Shown here one piece after another: positions 47,401-62,100 of a stretch of DNA of 64,000 bases (within the stretch, counting starts at the first letter, position 1; every line of letters begins with the position of its first letter). The translations under genes were made by a program, and so were the position numbers. This DNA is from Serripes groenlandicus (lineage: Eukaryota > Mollusca > Bivalvia > Cardiida > Cardiidae), in the NCBI GenBank assembly GCA_031761405.1, contig JASEVX010000013.1, positions 54,855,230-54,919,229 on the forward strand, in the 5' to 3' direction. The notes beneath the pieces were generated by a model. The model searched no databases, was not told the origin of the DNA, and worked only from the letters and a program-made list of their open reading frames with translations.

Positions 47401-50134
47401 GCTGCAGCATGTATGACCATATCAATATCAATGATGAAACTTACTTTGTAAGGATAGATGAGATTAACGCTGGCTGCAGCATGTATGACCATATCAATAT
47501 CAATGATGAAACTTACTTTGTAAGGATAGATGAGATTAACGCTGGCTGCAGCATGTATGACCATATCAATATCAATGATGAAACTTACTTTGTAAGGATA
47601 GACGAGATTAACGCTGGCTGCAGCATGTATGATCATATCAATATCGGTGTACAAGTAGGCGTAGTCCTCATCTGACACACCAAGGTTCAACAAGGCCACA
47701 TCACCTGTAAATTTAAATGTCATTTATCTCAACCCAATGGGCTTACAGTCAATATGTAATAAGCAGCCAGTTGCTTGGAAAGTATGCTGTATCGAGTACT
47801 GGTGTGAGAAAGCTAGGAAACACATGAGTAGGTGAACTGCCCGCCATGATATGACTGAAAAATTATTGAAAATGGCATTTACCCCCAATCAATCAATCAA
47901 TAAATCAATCAATTATCTAACATACAACAAATCAAAACCATGAAGTTAAAAATATGGTAACTCTTTATAAAAGGAAGAACAATTATTGAATAAATTTGAA
48001 AACATTGTGGCAAATGGTGAATATGCTCATCATGCGCTATTTCTTCTTTTGCCATAATGTTTTCAAAAGTCATCTGCTGCAGAGGCATCAGAGAGCGTCT
48101 GAAAGTTGGAAAGGGTTAAACATCTAATATCTAGACCTGTTTTCCTTTGCCTGCTCTCATTTATAATAAATTAGGCCTGGTTTCCTGTGACTAGTAATTA
48201 TAACAAATTAGGCCTGTTTTACATTTGCTTTAGTTTATAACGGATGAGTTCTACCCATGGTATAATCCTTAAACCATCTACATCAAAAGGCAAGCACTCT
48301 ACCACATTGCTACAAGTGCTTGTTCAGTAAAAAAGCTGTTTAAATGTCCTGTATTTTTAGCATGTCGAAATCAATAACAAAGAGTGACGCGGAGCAAACG
48401 CCAACGCTCGTCTGTTTTTTTCTAAGTCGAAAAAGGGGCATTACTGAATAATTTTTAAAAGCTAGAGTTATGTGACTTGGTACAGACATGTGTATTGTTC
48501 CAAGGAACATGTGTTACAAGTTTCATTTGAAAATGTTGAATGTTTTTTTAATTATGAGGTAAGGTTAAAATTTTGTGACAACAACAACGACGGCAATACC
48601 AAGGGTATCAAAATAGCCAAACTATTTTTCTTTGATTTATAAAGAGAATTTAATAACATGAAAAGTAATGTTTTTAAACTGAAGTTACATGATTGATTTG
48701 TGTTAACAACGCTTTCAACATTTTTTCAGATATATCATGGCATTTCCTGGGTAAGTAACCAATAGTACTGGTCATTTTATCCTGTCACCAGCTAGTCAGT
48801 TATAATACTAACCCCACATTCCTGAGCGCTAGCCTACAACCCTTTTTGAATGCTTTGGTATGACTCTTGCCGGGAATTGAGCCTCCTGCACCTGAGGCGG
48901 ACACTATGCCACTACACCACTGAGGTGGTTCTGAAGTTACCACACATATGTTAGATCATGGCAACGGGAGCTTTATTTTCAAGTAAGGTTTTTTGTTGAG
49001 TTTGTACCAAAAACTTTACATAATTTATTTACCTTTTATGGGCATAACCCTTTTAATAAACATTTGTTCCATTTGCCTCTGTTGATCTGTTGGTGTTTTA
49101 TTGGGCAGTGCAAGAAATCCATATTTGACCATCACATTGCGGATTTTGTTTTCTGGGGAAGCATTTGGGTGTGGCCGTACCAAACAGAAGATAAATATCT
49201 GGAAATATAATTACAAAAGAAATTGTTTAAGGGCAAACAACTTCATTTTTGCTTAAATAGATTTCATTTCAGATTGAAGAATCTTTTAACATTAAAACTA
49301 ATGGAAGCAGCTTTTGTTTGACGCTTCCATGGAAGATTTAAATGGCTAACTAATACTTAAAGAAAAACATGTAGACGTATTTTTTTTTGTAGATTCTCCA
49401 AATTTCTGTCTAGAAGTTTTCAAAGTCGTCTGCTGCAGATTTGTTGTATGTGTGAAAGGGTAAACAATAATACAATTTCCTATTTTTCTCTTAAACATTA
49501 ACTTTCATTCCCCGCAATAAGTTCAACAAAATAAAAAGGCTAACCTTTGACTTAACGCTTTGACTATTCCAACCCTTTCCCACATGCAACAAATCTGCAG
49601 CAGTGACTTTGAAAACATACCAGATTTTTTTTGAAAAATTCCCTTTACATGAAAATACAATAGTTGAATAGAGTTGAAAACATTGTGACTAAAGGAGAAT
49701 TGCTTGTTTTGAGCAATTTCTTTTTTTGTCGCCATGTTTTCAAAAAGCTGTCTGCTGAAGAGGCCTCAGATAGCGTCTATATGAGGGAAAGGGCAAAGAG
49801 ACAGGCTTTATACCTTTGGCTGCTCAACTCAACATTTTATCTTGATATCCATAAAATTGGCTATGGATTCTTTTAAAATGCAAAACCTGGACACGTCTAT
49901 TTTAAAAAAATCATCATTGAAAAGATTAATCACAAATCATTGTACAAGAATTTCCCATTCTTTGAATTATCAAGTTAATAAAATAATCTAACCTTGGTCT
50001 GTAGTAGCAGTTCTCTGAGAATGAAGGCACCAAGGAATCCTGTGGAACCAGTCAGAAGTACACGCCCCTTTTCAAATCTCCTTTCATTGTAAAATGCAAA
50101 AGTTCTCCAGAATGCTCGCAATTGCATATCAATG
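38410..50134 (-). CDS. Thioester reductase domain exons
   Basis: Nine exons encode an extended-SDR reductase of the Lys2/CAR type. Landmarks: [20 protein letters not shown] (49993-50134), VRPHPNAS (49033-49198), [17 protein letters not shown] (47589-47704), [17 protein letters not shown] (45583-45668), STDAVF and DGYSQTKW with catalytic Tyr and Lys (43814-43980), RLGNMSGDS split between 43814-43980 and 43066-43291. The C-terminal helical part ends in 38410-38641. The domain takes NADPH and releases the carrier-bound thioester as an aldehyde. The final exon also contains a CAG-GTATAC that could act as an alternative donor near 38515, but reading through gives a natural stop. Confidence 0.9.
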
Positions 50135-53100
50135 CTGAAATGAAGATTTGATAAAGTTTTTATACGATTGAAATAAAAAGCAATGAGCCCTCAATGACTT
50201 TTCTCTGTTACTATTTAGGTTAGCCCTTTTCAACATACAGACGTTTTCTGAGGCCTCTGCAGCAGACAAAGTTTGAAAATTTTGTGAATAAGGGGGATTT
50301 GCTCTTAATGAGCAGGTACTCCTTTTGTTACAATACTATCAACACTATTAATTAGGGTTGAAAACATTGTGGCAAAGGGAGATATTGATCACCAGGAGCA
50401 ATTTCTTTGATTGATTCAATGTATTCCAAAGTCATCTGCTGCATCTTTTATCATACATGAACATTGGTTAAGTATTTGGTATGGACTGATTGTGGCTTAA
50501 TTAACCCTTTCCCACATATTGACGCTTTCTGACGCCTCTGCAGCAGACAGCTTTTTGAAAACAAAGTGCCAAAATGAGAAATTGCTCAAACCGAGCAATT
50601 TCCCATTTTTATACAATGTTTTCAACTCAATTTAATAATTAAACTTTCATTTAAAGAATCTTTTTCCACATTTGTGCTGCCAAGTTGATTTTCTATCAAT
50701 AATACAGCAAATCTGTCACAGATAACTTTAACAAGAGTTATACAATGTACTGCAATGCAAAACACAGCAAGACAATTATTCTGAAAGCAACCTCAACAGT
50801 GTTAACAAGATTTTCCTTCATTTGGCCTAGTGATCCATATTTTTTTTACCTGATATGACCCATATTCCAACATGGACTAGATATCATCAAGACAACATTC
50901 TGACAAAGTTTCAACTTGCTCAAAGTAAAAATGCGTCCTTTGGAGTTTGAACAATATTTTCCTTTATTGACCTTGTTTCTGACCCAATATGACCCATATT
51001 CGAGCTTGACCTAAATATAATTCAGACAAACATTCTGACAAAATATGCAGCATCCAAAGCGTTAACAAGATTTCCCTTCAATTTGGCATAGTGACCTAGA
51101 TTTTTGACCCTACATGTCCCATATTCGAACTTCACTTAGATATCATTTAGATAAACATTTTCATCAAATGTCAAGTTGCTGTAGCAAAAAAAGCGTCTTC
51201 TGCAGAGTTAACAAGATTTTCCTTCAATTTGGCCTAGTGACCTAGTTTCTGACCCAATATATGACCCATATTCAAACTTGACCTACATATCATCAAGACA
51301 AACATTTTGATAAAGTTTCAACATGCCCATGTTGAAAATGTGGCCTGCAGAGTTTTAACAAGATTTCACTTCAATTTGACCTAGTGACCTAGTTTTTTAC
51401 CTCATATGGCCCAGTTTCGTACTTGTCCAAGATTTGATGGAGATGAATGTTCTGATAAACTTTCATGAAGATTGGATGTAAAATGTAGCCTGTAGAGTGT
51501 TAAGAAGCACACATATTGAAGCCACACGCCGGACACACGCCGGACAAAATGTAATCACAATAGCTCACCTTGCACTTCGTGCATAGGTGAGCTAAAATCA
51601 CTTTGGTCAAATTATTGAAAATCGCTATATATTAAAGTAAACTAGAGATTGCTTTTTTGAAAAAGCGCTTGTCTACCCATTTGTGTGGTCGTAGGGGAGG
51701 GAAAGAAAAAGAAATGAAGGAGATGAATTTTGTAGTTTTGGACTTGAGATGAAGCAACAGTGACTTTGAAGTTTTGCCTATTAATCTGTAGACAATAGTG
51801 GACATGTATGTATTGCATAAGATGCACAATATTAGTGGTTATTGTTTTAAGAACATCGCCCCTGTCCGTTCAGTTTTACATTCTTCCTGAGAGTAAGTTT
51901 GAGAGAAATGTTAAAAGCCAACTTAAGTATGAAATATAAATGAAATTGGCATTGAATGTGTTGTTATCTAGTTATCCCAGCTGTCATTAAAGCAGACTGT
52001 TGCAGATCTGAATGTTTGATTTGACAAAAATACACCTGAACATCTTGTTATCTATTTATCCCAACTGCCATGTGTTCCCCACTGACAAACCAAGTGTTGT
52101 TTTGATTAAAACATATTAAAGAAGAATGTTGCATATCTGAATATAAATAAGAGAAAATGATAAAAATATCATCATTCAATTAACCTATACAATACAATAT
52201 GCTTGTATTGTAATATAAGGCCTCCGGCCCACAATAAATATAAATTACATACAAATTAATGCTTCAGAGCAGCTCACAATATACATAAATTTGACAACAA
52301 TTCTTAATACGGACAATAAATGTAGATATGTAAATAGTTATTTACCAAGTAGCATACTTTATGAATTATATTAGTGTCATATATATGCACCTATTTCATC
52401 CTAATTAATGCAATTTAATATGTTCTATTAAATGATTTGTTCATTTGAAGTATTCTTAATTATCAGTTATTAGAAGTTGTATTCAAATAAGTCTCTCTTC
52501 AAATGCAAATGTATTTAAACAATAAGTACAAACTCTAAACATTTTCTCAATATTGTCATGGCATCCTCTTTCTATAGCTAAACTGTGGTTAGAGGACCTT
52601 AAATGTATGTTCATCGATATATATAATGCATTTCAATCATTAGGGGGAGACATAATAAGATTTTGAAAAACTTGCTCATTATGCATCTACATGTAACAAA
52701 GGGAAAACTTAACCTTCAACCCCCAATTCTTTGACATTAAAACAAAAAGAACACTTACTTCACATTGACCGAGTCATAATTTATGATTTCCTGCTGGAGG
52801 TCAATGCTTGTTTCCGTGGCAACAGGCTTGGTGGCAGTTTTGTTCAATTTGGCATCTACGAGGTTACTCAATTGTAATATTGTTGGATAAAAGAACAGGT
52901 CCTGTACTGTTAACATCACACACAAGCTGGACTTCACTTGGTTGATGAGCTCTGCTGCTAGAAGGGAGTGCCTTCAAATAAACAAAAGTCTTTGATCATG
53001 ATCGACCATCCATATTCCACAATCAAGCTAACTATCATTATAATTCCCCAAAGTTACACAATTTCTGAAATCAGATATCATTTAACTTTGAAGTCAAAAA

Positions 53101-56100
53101 TCTTCTTCAAATTTTCAGTTTCCATTTCTCAATCCACAGTGACCAACACTATCAAAACATATGGGTACCACCTTTTCATGACAAATAATTTGTTATGCTG
53201 GATAACAGAAATAAGAAATTTGAAGGAACACATATGGCGCCTGCCAATATGTCAGTAAATAAAAATGTGTAAAAAGGTTTGGTCTTTGAAAAGAGTCAGC
53301 CACAAATAGGCATACGTTTGATAACAGAAGGTAATTACAAAAAAGTACAAAACGCTGCACTGTAGTTTGGTAACAAAAGAACATCAACAATACTAGGGGA
53401 TCAGTTAGGAAGGACATACAGCAGCGGAGTTCATTTGTTGCAGACCTACACATCAACTAGGCATGCTTGGTAGTAAGTAAGTAGTGAAAGACAGACAGAC
53501 AGAGGATGGACTGGAGACTTGATCCCTTTCTGTGTGTCTCTGTGCCAAGAAAGGTCATACATAAACCTACATTGACTCTAAATTTCCCACATACGACAAA
53601 TCTGAAGCAGACGACTTTGAAAGCAATCACGCGGAAATATTGAAAATCTATAAAAATGAAAGAATAATTACTGAAAAAGTTGAAAACATAGTGGCACAAG
53701 ATAAATTTGCATGTTTTGATAAATTTAACCTTTTGTCATGTTTTCAATTTAACCCTTTCCCTCATACAACAATTCTGCAGCAGACGACTTAGAACGTATT
53801 TTGTCAAAACATAGAAAATCTCCATAATTGAATGGATAACCTATGACAAAAGGTGGAAAACATTGTGGAAAAAGGAGAAATTGCACGTTTTGTGCAATTT
53901 CTTCTTTTGTCACTATGGTTTCAAAAAGACGTCTGCTGCAGAGGCGTCAGAAAGCGTCTATATGAGGGAAAGGGTTAATTCATCTGCTGCAGATGCATAG
54001 GAATGCACCTACAAGTGGGAAGGGGTGAACGTTTTAATTTTGTCTTACCCGCCAAGGTCAAAGAAACTCTCAGTTATATCTGCATCCCTCAGTTGCAATA
54101 CTTTGTTCCAAATCTTTGCCAACGCTACCTCTGTCGTTGTTGTAGGCTTGCCCTCATTGATGATGGCATCATCGGTTTGCTGATCAAAAGGAGGTAATGC
54201 AGCCTTGTCAAGTTTACCAGAAGCAACAACCACTGGAATTCTGGAAATAAAAGTTAGTTTAACTTTGCAACATTTCTCCAATGCCAACAAGAGTGCCAGT
54301 GCCGCCACAATATACGCCGCCACAAAATATAAAGATCAAGATTGGTCCTTTTAATTATTGCTTTTAACATGCATCACAAAACTACCATTGGAATCTCTAT
54401 CAAAATGGCCGAACCGAAATAAAATCACAAAACTACCATTATGGTAAAACAATCATTTAATGGAATAGAAACAGCAAACAAAGTATTGGATTGGATTGTT
54501 GGAGCTTAATGTCCCATTCAACAGGTTATTTCAGTCAGGAAGAAAATAGGATACATATAGATAGAACCCTATAGAGGCTTCCGATATGAAAGTAGGTCAA
54601 ATGGCAGTGTCGATATGTATCCTTTTTTCCTTCTGAGCATAACTCTTGCAAAAATCACTCTACCGGATAATCCCTGCTTTATGCACTTCTACCTGTTTGG
54701 AAACTTGAGTTGCGTTCTCAAGTGAATATGCTATAGAGACCAAGTTTCGAAAGGTATAACTATTGCAAAAATCGCTGAACCGGAAAATCCCCGCTTCATG
54801 CACATCTATCCATTATAGTTATGATATTGACTAAGTTTTGAAAAGATTCAGTCAGAAACGTAGGAAGAGTTGCGTTCACAAGGCTGCAATATCAATCAGC
54901 TACAGAGACTAAGTTACAAGGGACATAAATCTTGCAAAAATCAATGAACCGGAAAATCGCCTCTTCATGCACATCTACCCATTATAGTCATGACATTGAC
55001 CAAGTTTTGAAAAGATTCGGTCAGAAACATAGAAAGAGTTGCGTTCACAAGGCTGCAATATCAATCAGCTACAGAGACTAAGTTTCAAGGGACAAAAATC
55101 TTGCAAAAATCAATGAACTGGAAAATCGCCGCTTCATGCACATCTACCCTTTATAGTAATGACATTAACCAAGTTTTGAAAAGATTCAGTCAGAAACATA
55201 GGAGGAGTTGCGTTCACAAGGCTGCAATATCAATCAGCTACAGAGACTAAGTTACAAGGGAAATAAATCTTGCAAAAATCAATGTACCGGAAAATCACCG
55301 CTTCATGCACATCTACCCATTATAGTTATGACATTGACCAAGTTTTAAAAAGATACGGTCAGAAACGTAGGAGGAGTTGCGTTCACAAGAAATGGACGTA
55401 CGAACGTACGGACGGACGGACAGACGGAGAAGATGACGCCAATATGGCGGCGTATAAAAAATGGGCCCAACTGCAGCAATTGACTTCTGAAAATATTGTG
55501 GATAGAGGAGAATTTGCTCAAGGGAGCAATTCTTCTTTTTCCAACAAATGTAACCACTTTATACTTCCATCTATAAATTTGTCCTCAAATGTTTTTGAAA
55601 CAGATGACTAAACAAGACCATATCAGGTATTAACCCTTTCCCTCATACGACAATTCTGCAGCAGACGACTTTGAAAGTATTTTGTAAAAAAGTAGAAAAT
55701 CTCTATAATTGAATGGATAACCTATGACTTTAAGTGGAAAACATTGTGGCAAAAGGAGAAATTGCACGTTTTGTGCAATTTCTTCTTTTGTCACTATGTT
55801 TTCAAATAGCCGTCTGCTGCAGAGGCGTCAGAAAGCGTCTATATGAGGGAAAGAGTTAAGAGTTGAAATCATTGTGGCAAAAATTGAAATTGCACATTAT
55901 GAGCAAATTTCTTCTTTTGCCTCAATGTTTTCAAAAGTCGTCTGCTGCAGAGGAGTCAAAAACGGTCTGAATGAGTGAAAGGATTAAATGAATTGGTTTC
56001 ATTTAAAGATAGTTTTCATAATTTTGACAAATGTTTTCAAATTCGTACGCTACAGATTCGTTTCGTGTGGGAAAGGGTTTAACTTATTTTTGATAATAAA

Positions 56101-59100
56101 TGTGCAATGAATTACAATAAAATATACATGCCCAATTTTTAAATTAGGCTTTATAAGTTTACACATAGAATACCTTACTTTGACAGCCTTCACTTAACCA
56201 TTTCCCTAAAATATCTGCAGCAGATGACTTTGAAAACATCTAGGCAAATATATGGAAATTACCTGTAAATGAAAATATAATTGTTGAATAGAGATTAAAA
56301 TTGTGGCCAATTGGAAAATTGCTCATTTTGCCACAATGTCTTCCAAAGAAGTCTGTACAGAGGCGTCAGAAATAATCTGTACATGGAAAAGTGTTAAGAC
56401 TTATGAAAACTCCCCCAACTTACTTTGAAAGTAAAACAAAATATGAAGGTATCATATAGAAAGGCAATCTCTTCTTGAGTTCCTCTCGAATGGCTTTCTT
56501 TGTTGTTTTCCCCTCTGGTACTATATAGGTCACAAGGAATTTGTCCTCTCCTTCTTCTCCTTTTACTAGAACAACACAGCTATGAACCATTGGTAGTTCC
56601 ATCAAAGCAACTTCCACAGCCTTCAAAAAACAATGAACTGTGTGATCCAACGATCTTGGGTTTGATTCCCAACACACACATCAGCATAAGTACTGGTTGA
56701 GAATCGAGAAATAGGGCAGTGAGACTGATCAACCCTTTCCCACTTGCATACTGCAGAGGACTCAAACTTGCCACAATGTTTTAAACTTCAATTCAATAAT
56801 AATTCTCTCAATTAATTAACGTTGTGGCAAAAGGAGAAATTGCTAAAAAAAAATCAGAAATCTAACTGAGTCTTATTAGAGAGTCAAGCATTAAACCCTT
56901 AATTTGAGACCTCAAAGTCAGGGGAGCATCTTATTGTCCAGTGTATGTGGGGAAAGGTTAATTTACTCAACCTAGGTTTCTATAGAATACCCTTTTTTCT
57001 TGACCATAGAATAAAGTCACCTGCTGCAGATTACCGGTAGCTGTTTTTCTTTCGTCATAAAAAATGTGAAGACTTAACCCTTTCCCTCATACACAAATTC
57101 TGCAGCAGACGACTTTGAACGTATTTTGTCAAAACATAGAAAATCTCCATAATTGAACGGATAACCTATGACAAAAAGTGGAAAACATTGTGGCAAAAGG
57201 AGAAATTGCACGTTTTGTGCAATTTCTTCTTTTGTCACTATGTTTTTAAAAAGCTTTCTGCTGCAGAGGTGTCAGAAAGCGTCTATATGAGGGAAAGGGT
57301 TAATATAACTCTCAGAAATCTGCATATTATTAGAGAGTCAAGCATAAAACCCTAGATTTTAGAGCTCAAAGTAAGGGGAGCATCTTATTGTTGAGAGCGC
57401 CTTACAGTCGAGCACTTAAGGTAATTCACTATACCTGTGTTTCTATAGAATACCCTCTGATCTTGACCATAGAATCACATCGACCACATATCTCTAGACT
57501 ACCATCAGATAACATGTAGCCCCAGTCACCACTTTTATACAGTATATCACCATATGAACTGGGCACACTGTCAGGTCTTTGTATGAACCTCTTAGCCTGC
57601 ACCTCAGGTCTGTTCAAATAGCCTTTGGCAAGTGTTGGTCCTCCTACATATATCTGTTGACATAAATATAAACAAATTAATGTTAAAAAAATATCTGTTT
57701 AAAAAAGTTGACCCAAACTCCGAATTTACCATTCGGTCCACGTACATGGATTTAATAAAATGTGAAAGACAGACTCTAGTGCAGAGGTAAGAGCATCAGC
57801 CTGTCATTTCGAAGGTCCCCCTGATTCAAATTCTGTGATGAGTCGGTTCTGCCTTTGTGATTTTCCACACAAACGGCGTTATTAATATTATATATTATAC
57901 CAGAGACATATAAACATATAAATATGTCTCTGATTATACCAGGGACATCTTATCTACGTCCCTGTTTATACTGGTTAAATCTCCAGGAAGCAGACATCGA
58001 GAGTGATTAATATAAGCTGAAAGCATATTTAGCAATCGATTGAAAATAAATAAGTTTAAATTTAAATAATATCTCAGATCATACACATACAGTTAATACA
58101 CGAGCCATGCTTTACAGTCACGCAGTGCTCCGGAAATTTTGAAATCTCAATCGGTCCGTTGAAAATGATATTGGAACTCGTTTAAAAAATATATGCGAAT
58201 TTCTTGTTAATTGCAGATTACTTTGCATACATGGTTGCATAAGTTAACAGTGTCATAGCTCGTTAATGTCAATGTCTACTTTACAAATCATAATTTTCCA
58301 AAATTTGCAGACGAATATAACTACGCATGTCCTACGCATGTAGCCTGTGTTTACATTGCGTTCGTACTTGAAATTGTTAGACCCGTACTTACTAGAAAAT
58401 TATTGGTGGCGCACCGAAGATACATTTCTCTTATCGGTTCGGTTAACATTGTTTTGTCTAAATAAAAAATAAAAAAATACTACAAAAAATGTCTTTGTTG
58501 TTTTTGAATTACCATGACTGAAATATTTCTGACATAATTAGAGAAATTGATTTTTTCGGTAAGTACATTTACCCATTTGAGTAATTATGAACCGGATTTC
58601 ATTTGAACCGGTTCTCTTTGTCAACCTTGTTCGGGTTGCCATGCCGGTGCACCGGTCATTTGACTTTTTGAACATCGCATGTAAATTCCGTGGAGCCCTT
58701 TCACCAATGTATCGAAAGACAAATGAAATGAAGTAAAAAACTTCTGCCTTATATTATCAGTGGGATTTTCTCGGGTAAATCCGTCATCCATCAGTGGTGA
58801 ATTAAGCTCTGATTATAACTGGCATTATATATCAGTTTGTAAACACGATTGCCAAAGATAATTGGATCGATAATCCTGGTTACGTCACGGTAAATGACAA
58901 TCTCGAAGGCTTTCTCGTTTACAAAGTGACATATATAGCGTAGGTATTATTACGCGGGTGATGATGATGATGCATGACGTTGTTTACCCTCGCGCTCCAG
59001 GCATTACTATCATTTGGCGAGCATGTGCGCGGGTGCATCACCAGCGCATATATTGGTTGTGTTTAGAACTATCACTGGTGCAATGGGCTTGCACATGTGC

Positions 59101-62100
59101 CGTATTTTACCTTCAGCTCTCGGATATTTCCGTAGCAGTTCGTCACTAGACTGGTTAATGGAAATACTCTCGAAAAAACGAGTTATTGTGCTAAATTTTG
59201 CGATTTTAAGAATGTATTAAGGAAGAAAAAGGACACGCATGCGCAGACAAATCGAGGTCAACACGTTGGGAAAAGGTATTTTTGTATTCGTTTTACGTAT
59301 TTAACTAAAAAACTTGTTATCATATATTTATATCATATATTTAAAATCGGATTTCGTGTTTTTCGAATCAAACAGTATTTCTTAAGCCATAACATGCTAA
59401 TCCAGCGCTAACATCCAATTGCTGCATCTTGCAGCAAATCTTGTATAGTGATATTTTATCATTTATAGACATATCTGGACCGATTTTGTAACTAGTTTTA
59501 AGATTGAAACCGGTCCGCTGAGTTAAAATTCGGTCCGAACAGGCAATTTCCCGGTGTTGCGAAGGTAATACCATTCATCATGGAGTGTCTTACCTCTCCT
59601 GAACTACCAACTGGTTTAGGCTTCATATTACCGTCCATGATCACAATTTGTACTCCAGGGATCACCTTGCCAACTGGACAGAACTTTCTTGTCAAAATTG
59701 CATCCTGCAATATAGTGAAAGTAATCTGAACCCATTCTCACATGCAATAAATCTACGGCAGGCGACTTTGGAAACATTTAGGCATTAATGTTGAAAATCT
59801 CTATAATTGAAAATACAATTACCGAATAGACTTGAAAACATTCCGGCCAAAAGAGAAACTGCTCATTTGGCCAAAGTGGTTTCAAATGTCTGCAGAGGCA
59901 TCAGAAAGAGTGTGTAAGTGGGAAACATTAAGCCATTGTCTTATACATTAAATTCTTTTTTAATATTCACCTAGCTTCTTATGTGTTAGATAATTGTTGT
60001 GTTGAATATGTAACACATTTTCCACACTGGTTTCAAAAGTAGTTTGCTGTATAAGGTGTCCTTAAATCAAGGAGAGCTATATAAGGGTAATTTAGTATTA
60101 ATTAAAATTACCTGTTTTTTATCAAAATATTCGTTCAGATTGATACATGCCACATCATGACACTCTGATACACTGTATAAATTAATAAACTGTATCCATG
60201 GTAACAGCTCCTTACATTTCTGGAATAATGACGTTGTTACCACCTCCCCACAAAATACAATGGTTCTGGAATAGTGAAAGTCAACATGAATATATTTTAA
60301 TAAAAAAAGGTTCAATAACAATTGGAAATATTTGTTATATGATACAAGTGTTTGAGTTTAAATGAATCCATGAATTTCGATCCCTATCAGGATTTTTTAA
60401 TTCTCAACCACATACAACATTAGAAACAGGGAAACGTATACGATTGATTGATTGGGGTTTAACGCCGTTTTTAACAATTATTCAGTTATATCACGGCGGC
60501 CAGTTCACCTATTCATGCATTTCCTGGGTTTTCTCACACCAGTACTACCCACACCGAACTTCCAAAGCAACTGGCTGCTTTTCCACATAGACTTAGCCCA
60601 TTGGTGGAAAACGAATTTCGCATTGACTTGTGTCGGAAAGAAAGTTGACCGAGCCGGGATTCGAACTCACAACCCCTGGATTGACAGCCCGCGTCTCTAC
60701 CGACTGAGCTACCGGTGCTTGGCGAAATGTATAAGACAACTTGTGAACTTGTACACTAGAAACAGGGCAATTGGCAAATTGTAATCTCGTGTATTGGAGA
60801 CAAGGAAATGCAAATGCTTCCTTTATTTTGGTGCATCTGAAGCAGACCATTTTTAAAAACATTGTGGCAAAAGTATAATCAGCAATTTCTCCTTTTGACA
60901 CAATGTTTTAAATTGTTTTATTCAGAGAGATGTTTGCCGTTATTTTTTCAAAGTCGTCTGTTGTAGATTTGTACTTACCTCATATATTGCAGACGATCAT
61001 GGAAAGCCAAATCTGTGGTATTCAAAACAACTTCTAATAGAGATGGTGTGAATAACATTCTTGTTATGGAATTGTTGTGCAAAAATTCACACAGCAATGG
61101 TGGGTCATAGATCACAGACGTTGGTATTATATACATGGGAATACCTGAAATAAAAAAAACTACATGTAAGACAATCTATATGTTGTCTCCAGTGTGATAG
61201 ATTGAAATATATGAACCGTTCCGCGAGCAAACCAACATTGTGGAGTCTGCGTAAAGTATGCCTCCTTTGGAATTTCTGTTTCAGGACTCCTAAGTCGAAA
61301 TGTGTCGGTCCGGATTATCCTGTACGTCATGCTTAGGCTGATCAGGGTCGATACTTTACGCTGAATCCACAATGTTGATTTTCTCGTGGAACGGTTCATA
61401 TTTATTTGAATTTATTAAATAAGTTGTCTATATGAACTGAGTACTCAGAGGGGGACGTATCGCATTTTAGATGTGTAAGAGTTTCCTTAACACTTTCCCA
61501 AATACAATATCAGAGCTGCTAATGACTTTGAAAACACGTGGGGAAAATATAGAAAATCCCTTCCAATGAAAATATAATAATTGAACAAAGTTGAAAGCAT
61601 TGTGGAAAAAGAAGAAATAGTTATTGCTCATCTTGCTCTAATATTTATTTTGCTACTCTGTTTTCAAAAATTGTCTGCATCAAATGTGTCTTCGTGTGGT
61701 AAATGGTTAAAAGAAGGGAGCGGTCTAAGACGTTCTATGGCAAAATAAATTGGCTATTTACTATCATCCTTTTACAAGTACATCATGGTTTATCTGAAAC
61801 CTAACACAAAGTCAACTTACCTTTAATAAGTGGTCTCAGAAGTTCCCAGACGAAGAAAACGTTACACGCCTCCCTATCATGACTCTGGTATGGGTACATG
61901 ATGTGGCGTGAGTGATAGGAAAACACTGCGCCCCTGTGTGGACACATAATACCTGCAATTGTAACAATTCAGTACAAACCATGAATTCCATTTGTATGAC
62001 TCTCAAGAAATTACAGAATGTGTGCAAAAGGAAAGAAAGCCAAAAATGCAAGTTTACTTTGGGTGCCTCTTCAGCAGACGACTTTTGAAAACATTGTGGC

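Noticed and set aside
46899..47675. Plus-strand repetitive frames ([21 protein letters not shown] repeats)
   Set aside because: They are the opposite strand of the 72-bp exon/intron array. The minus strand holds the real exon with homology and splice sites.
60656..60711. Possible tRNA gene with good A and B boxes
   Set aside because: The acceptor and anticodon stems do not pair, and the sequence continues into the SINE body shared with other copies.
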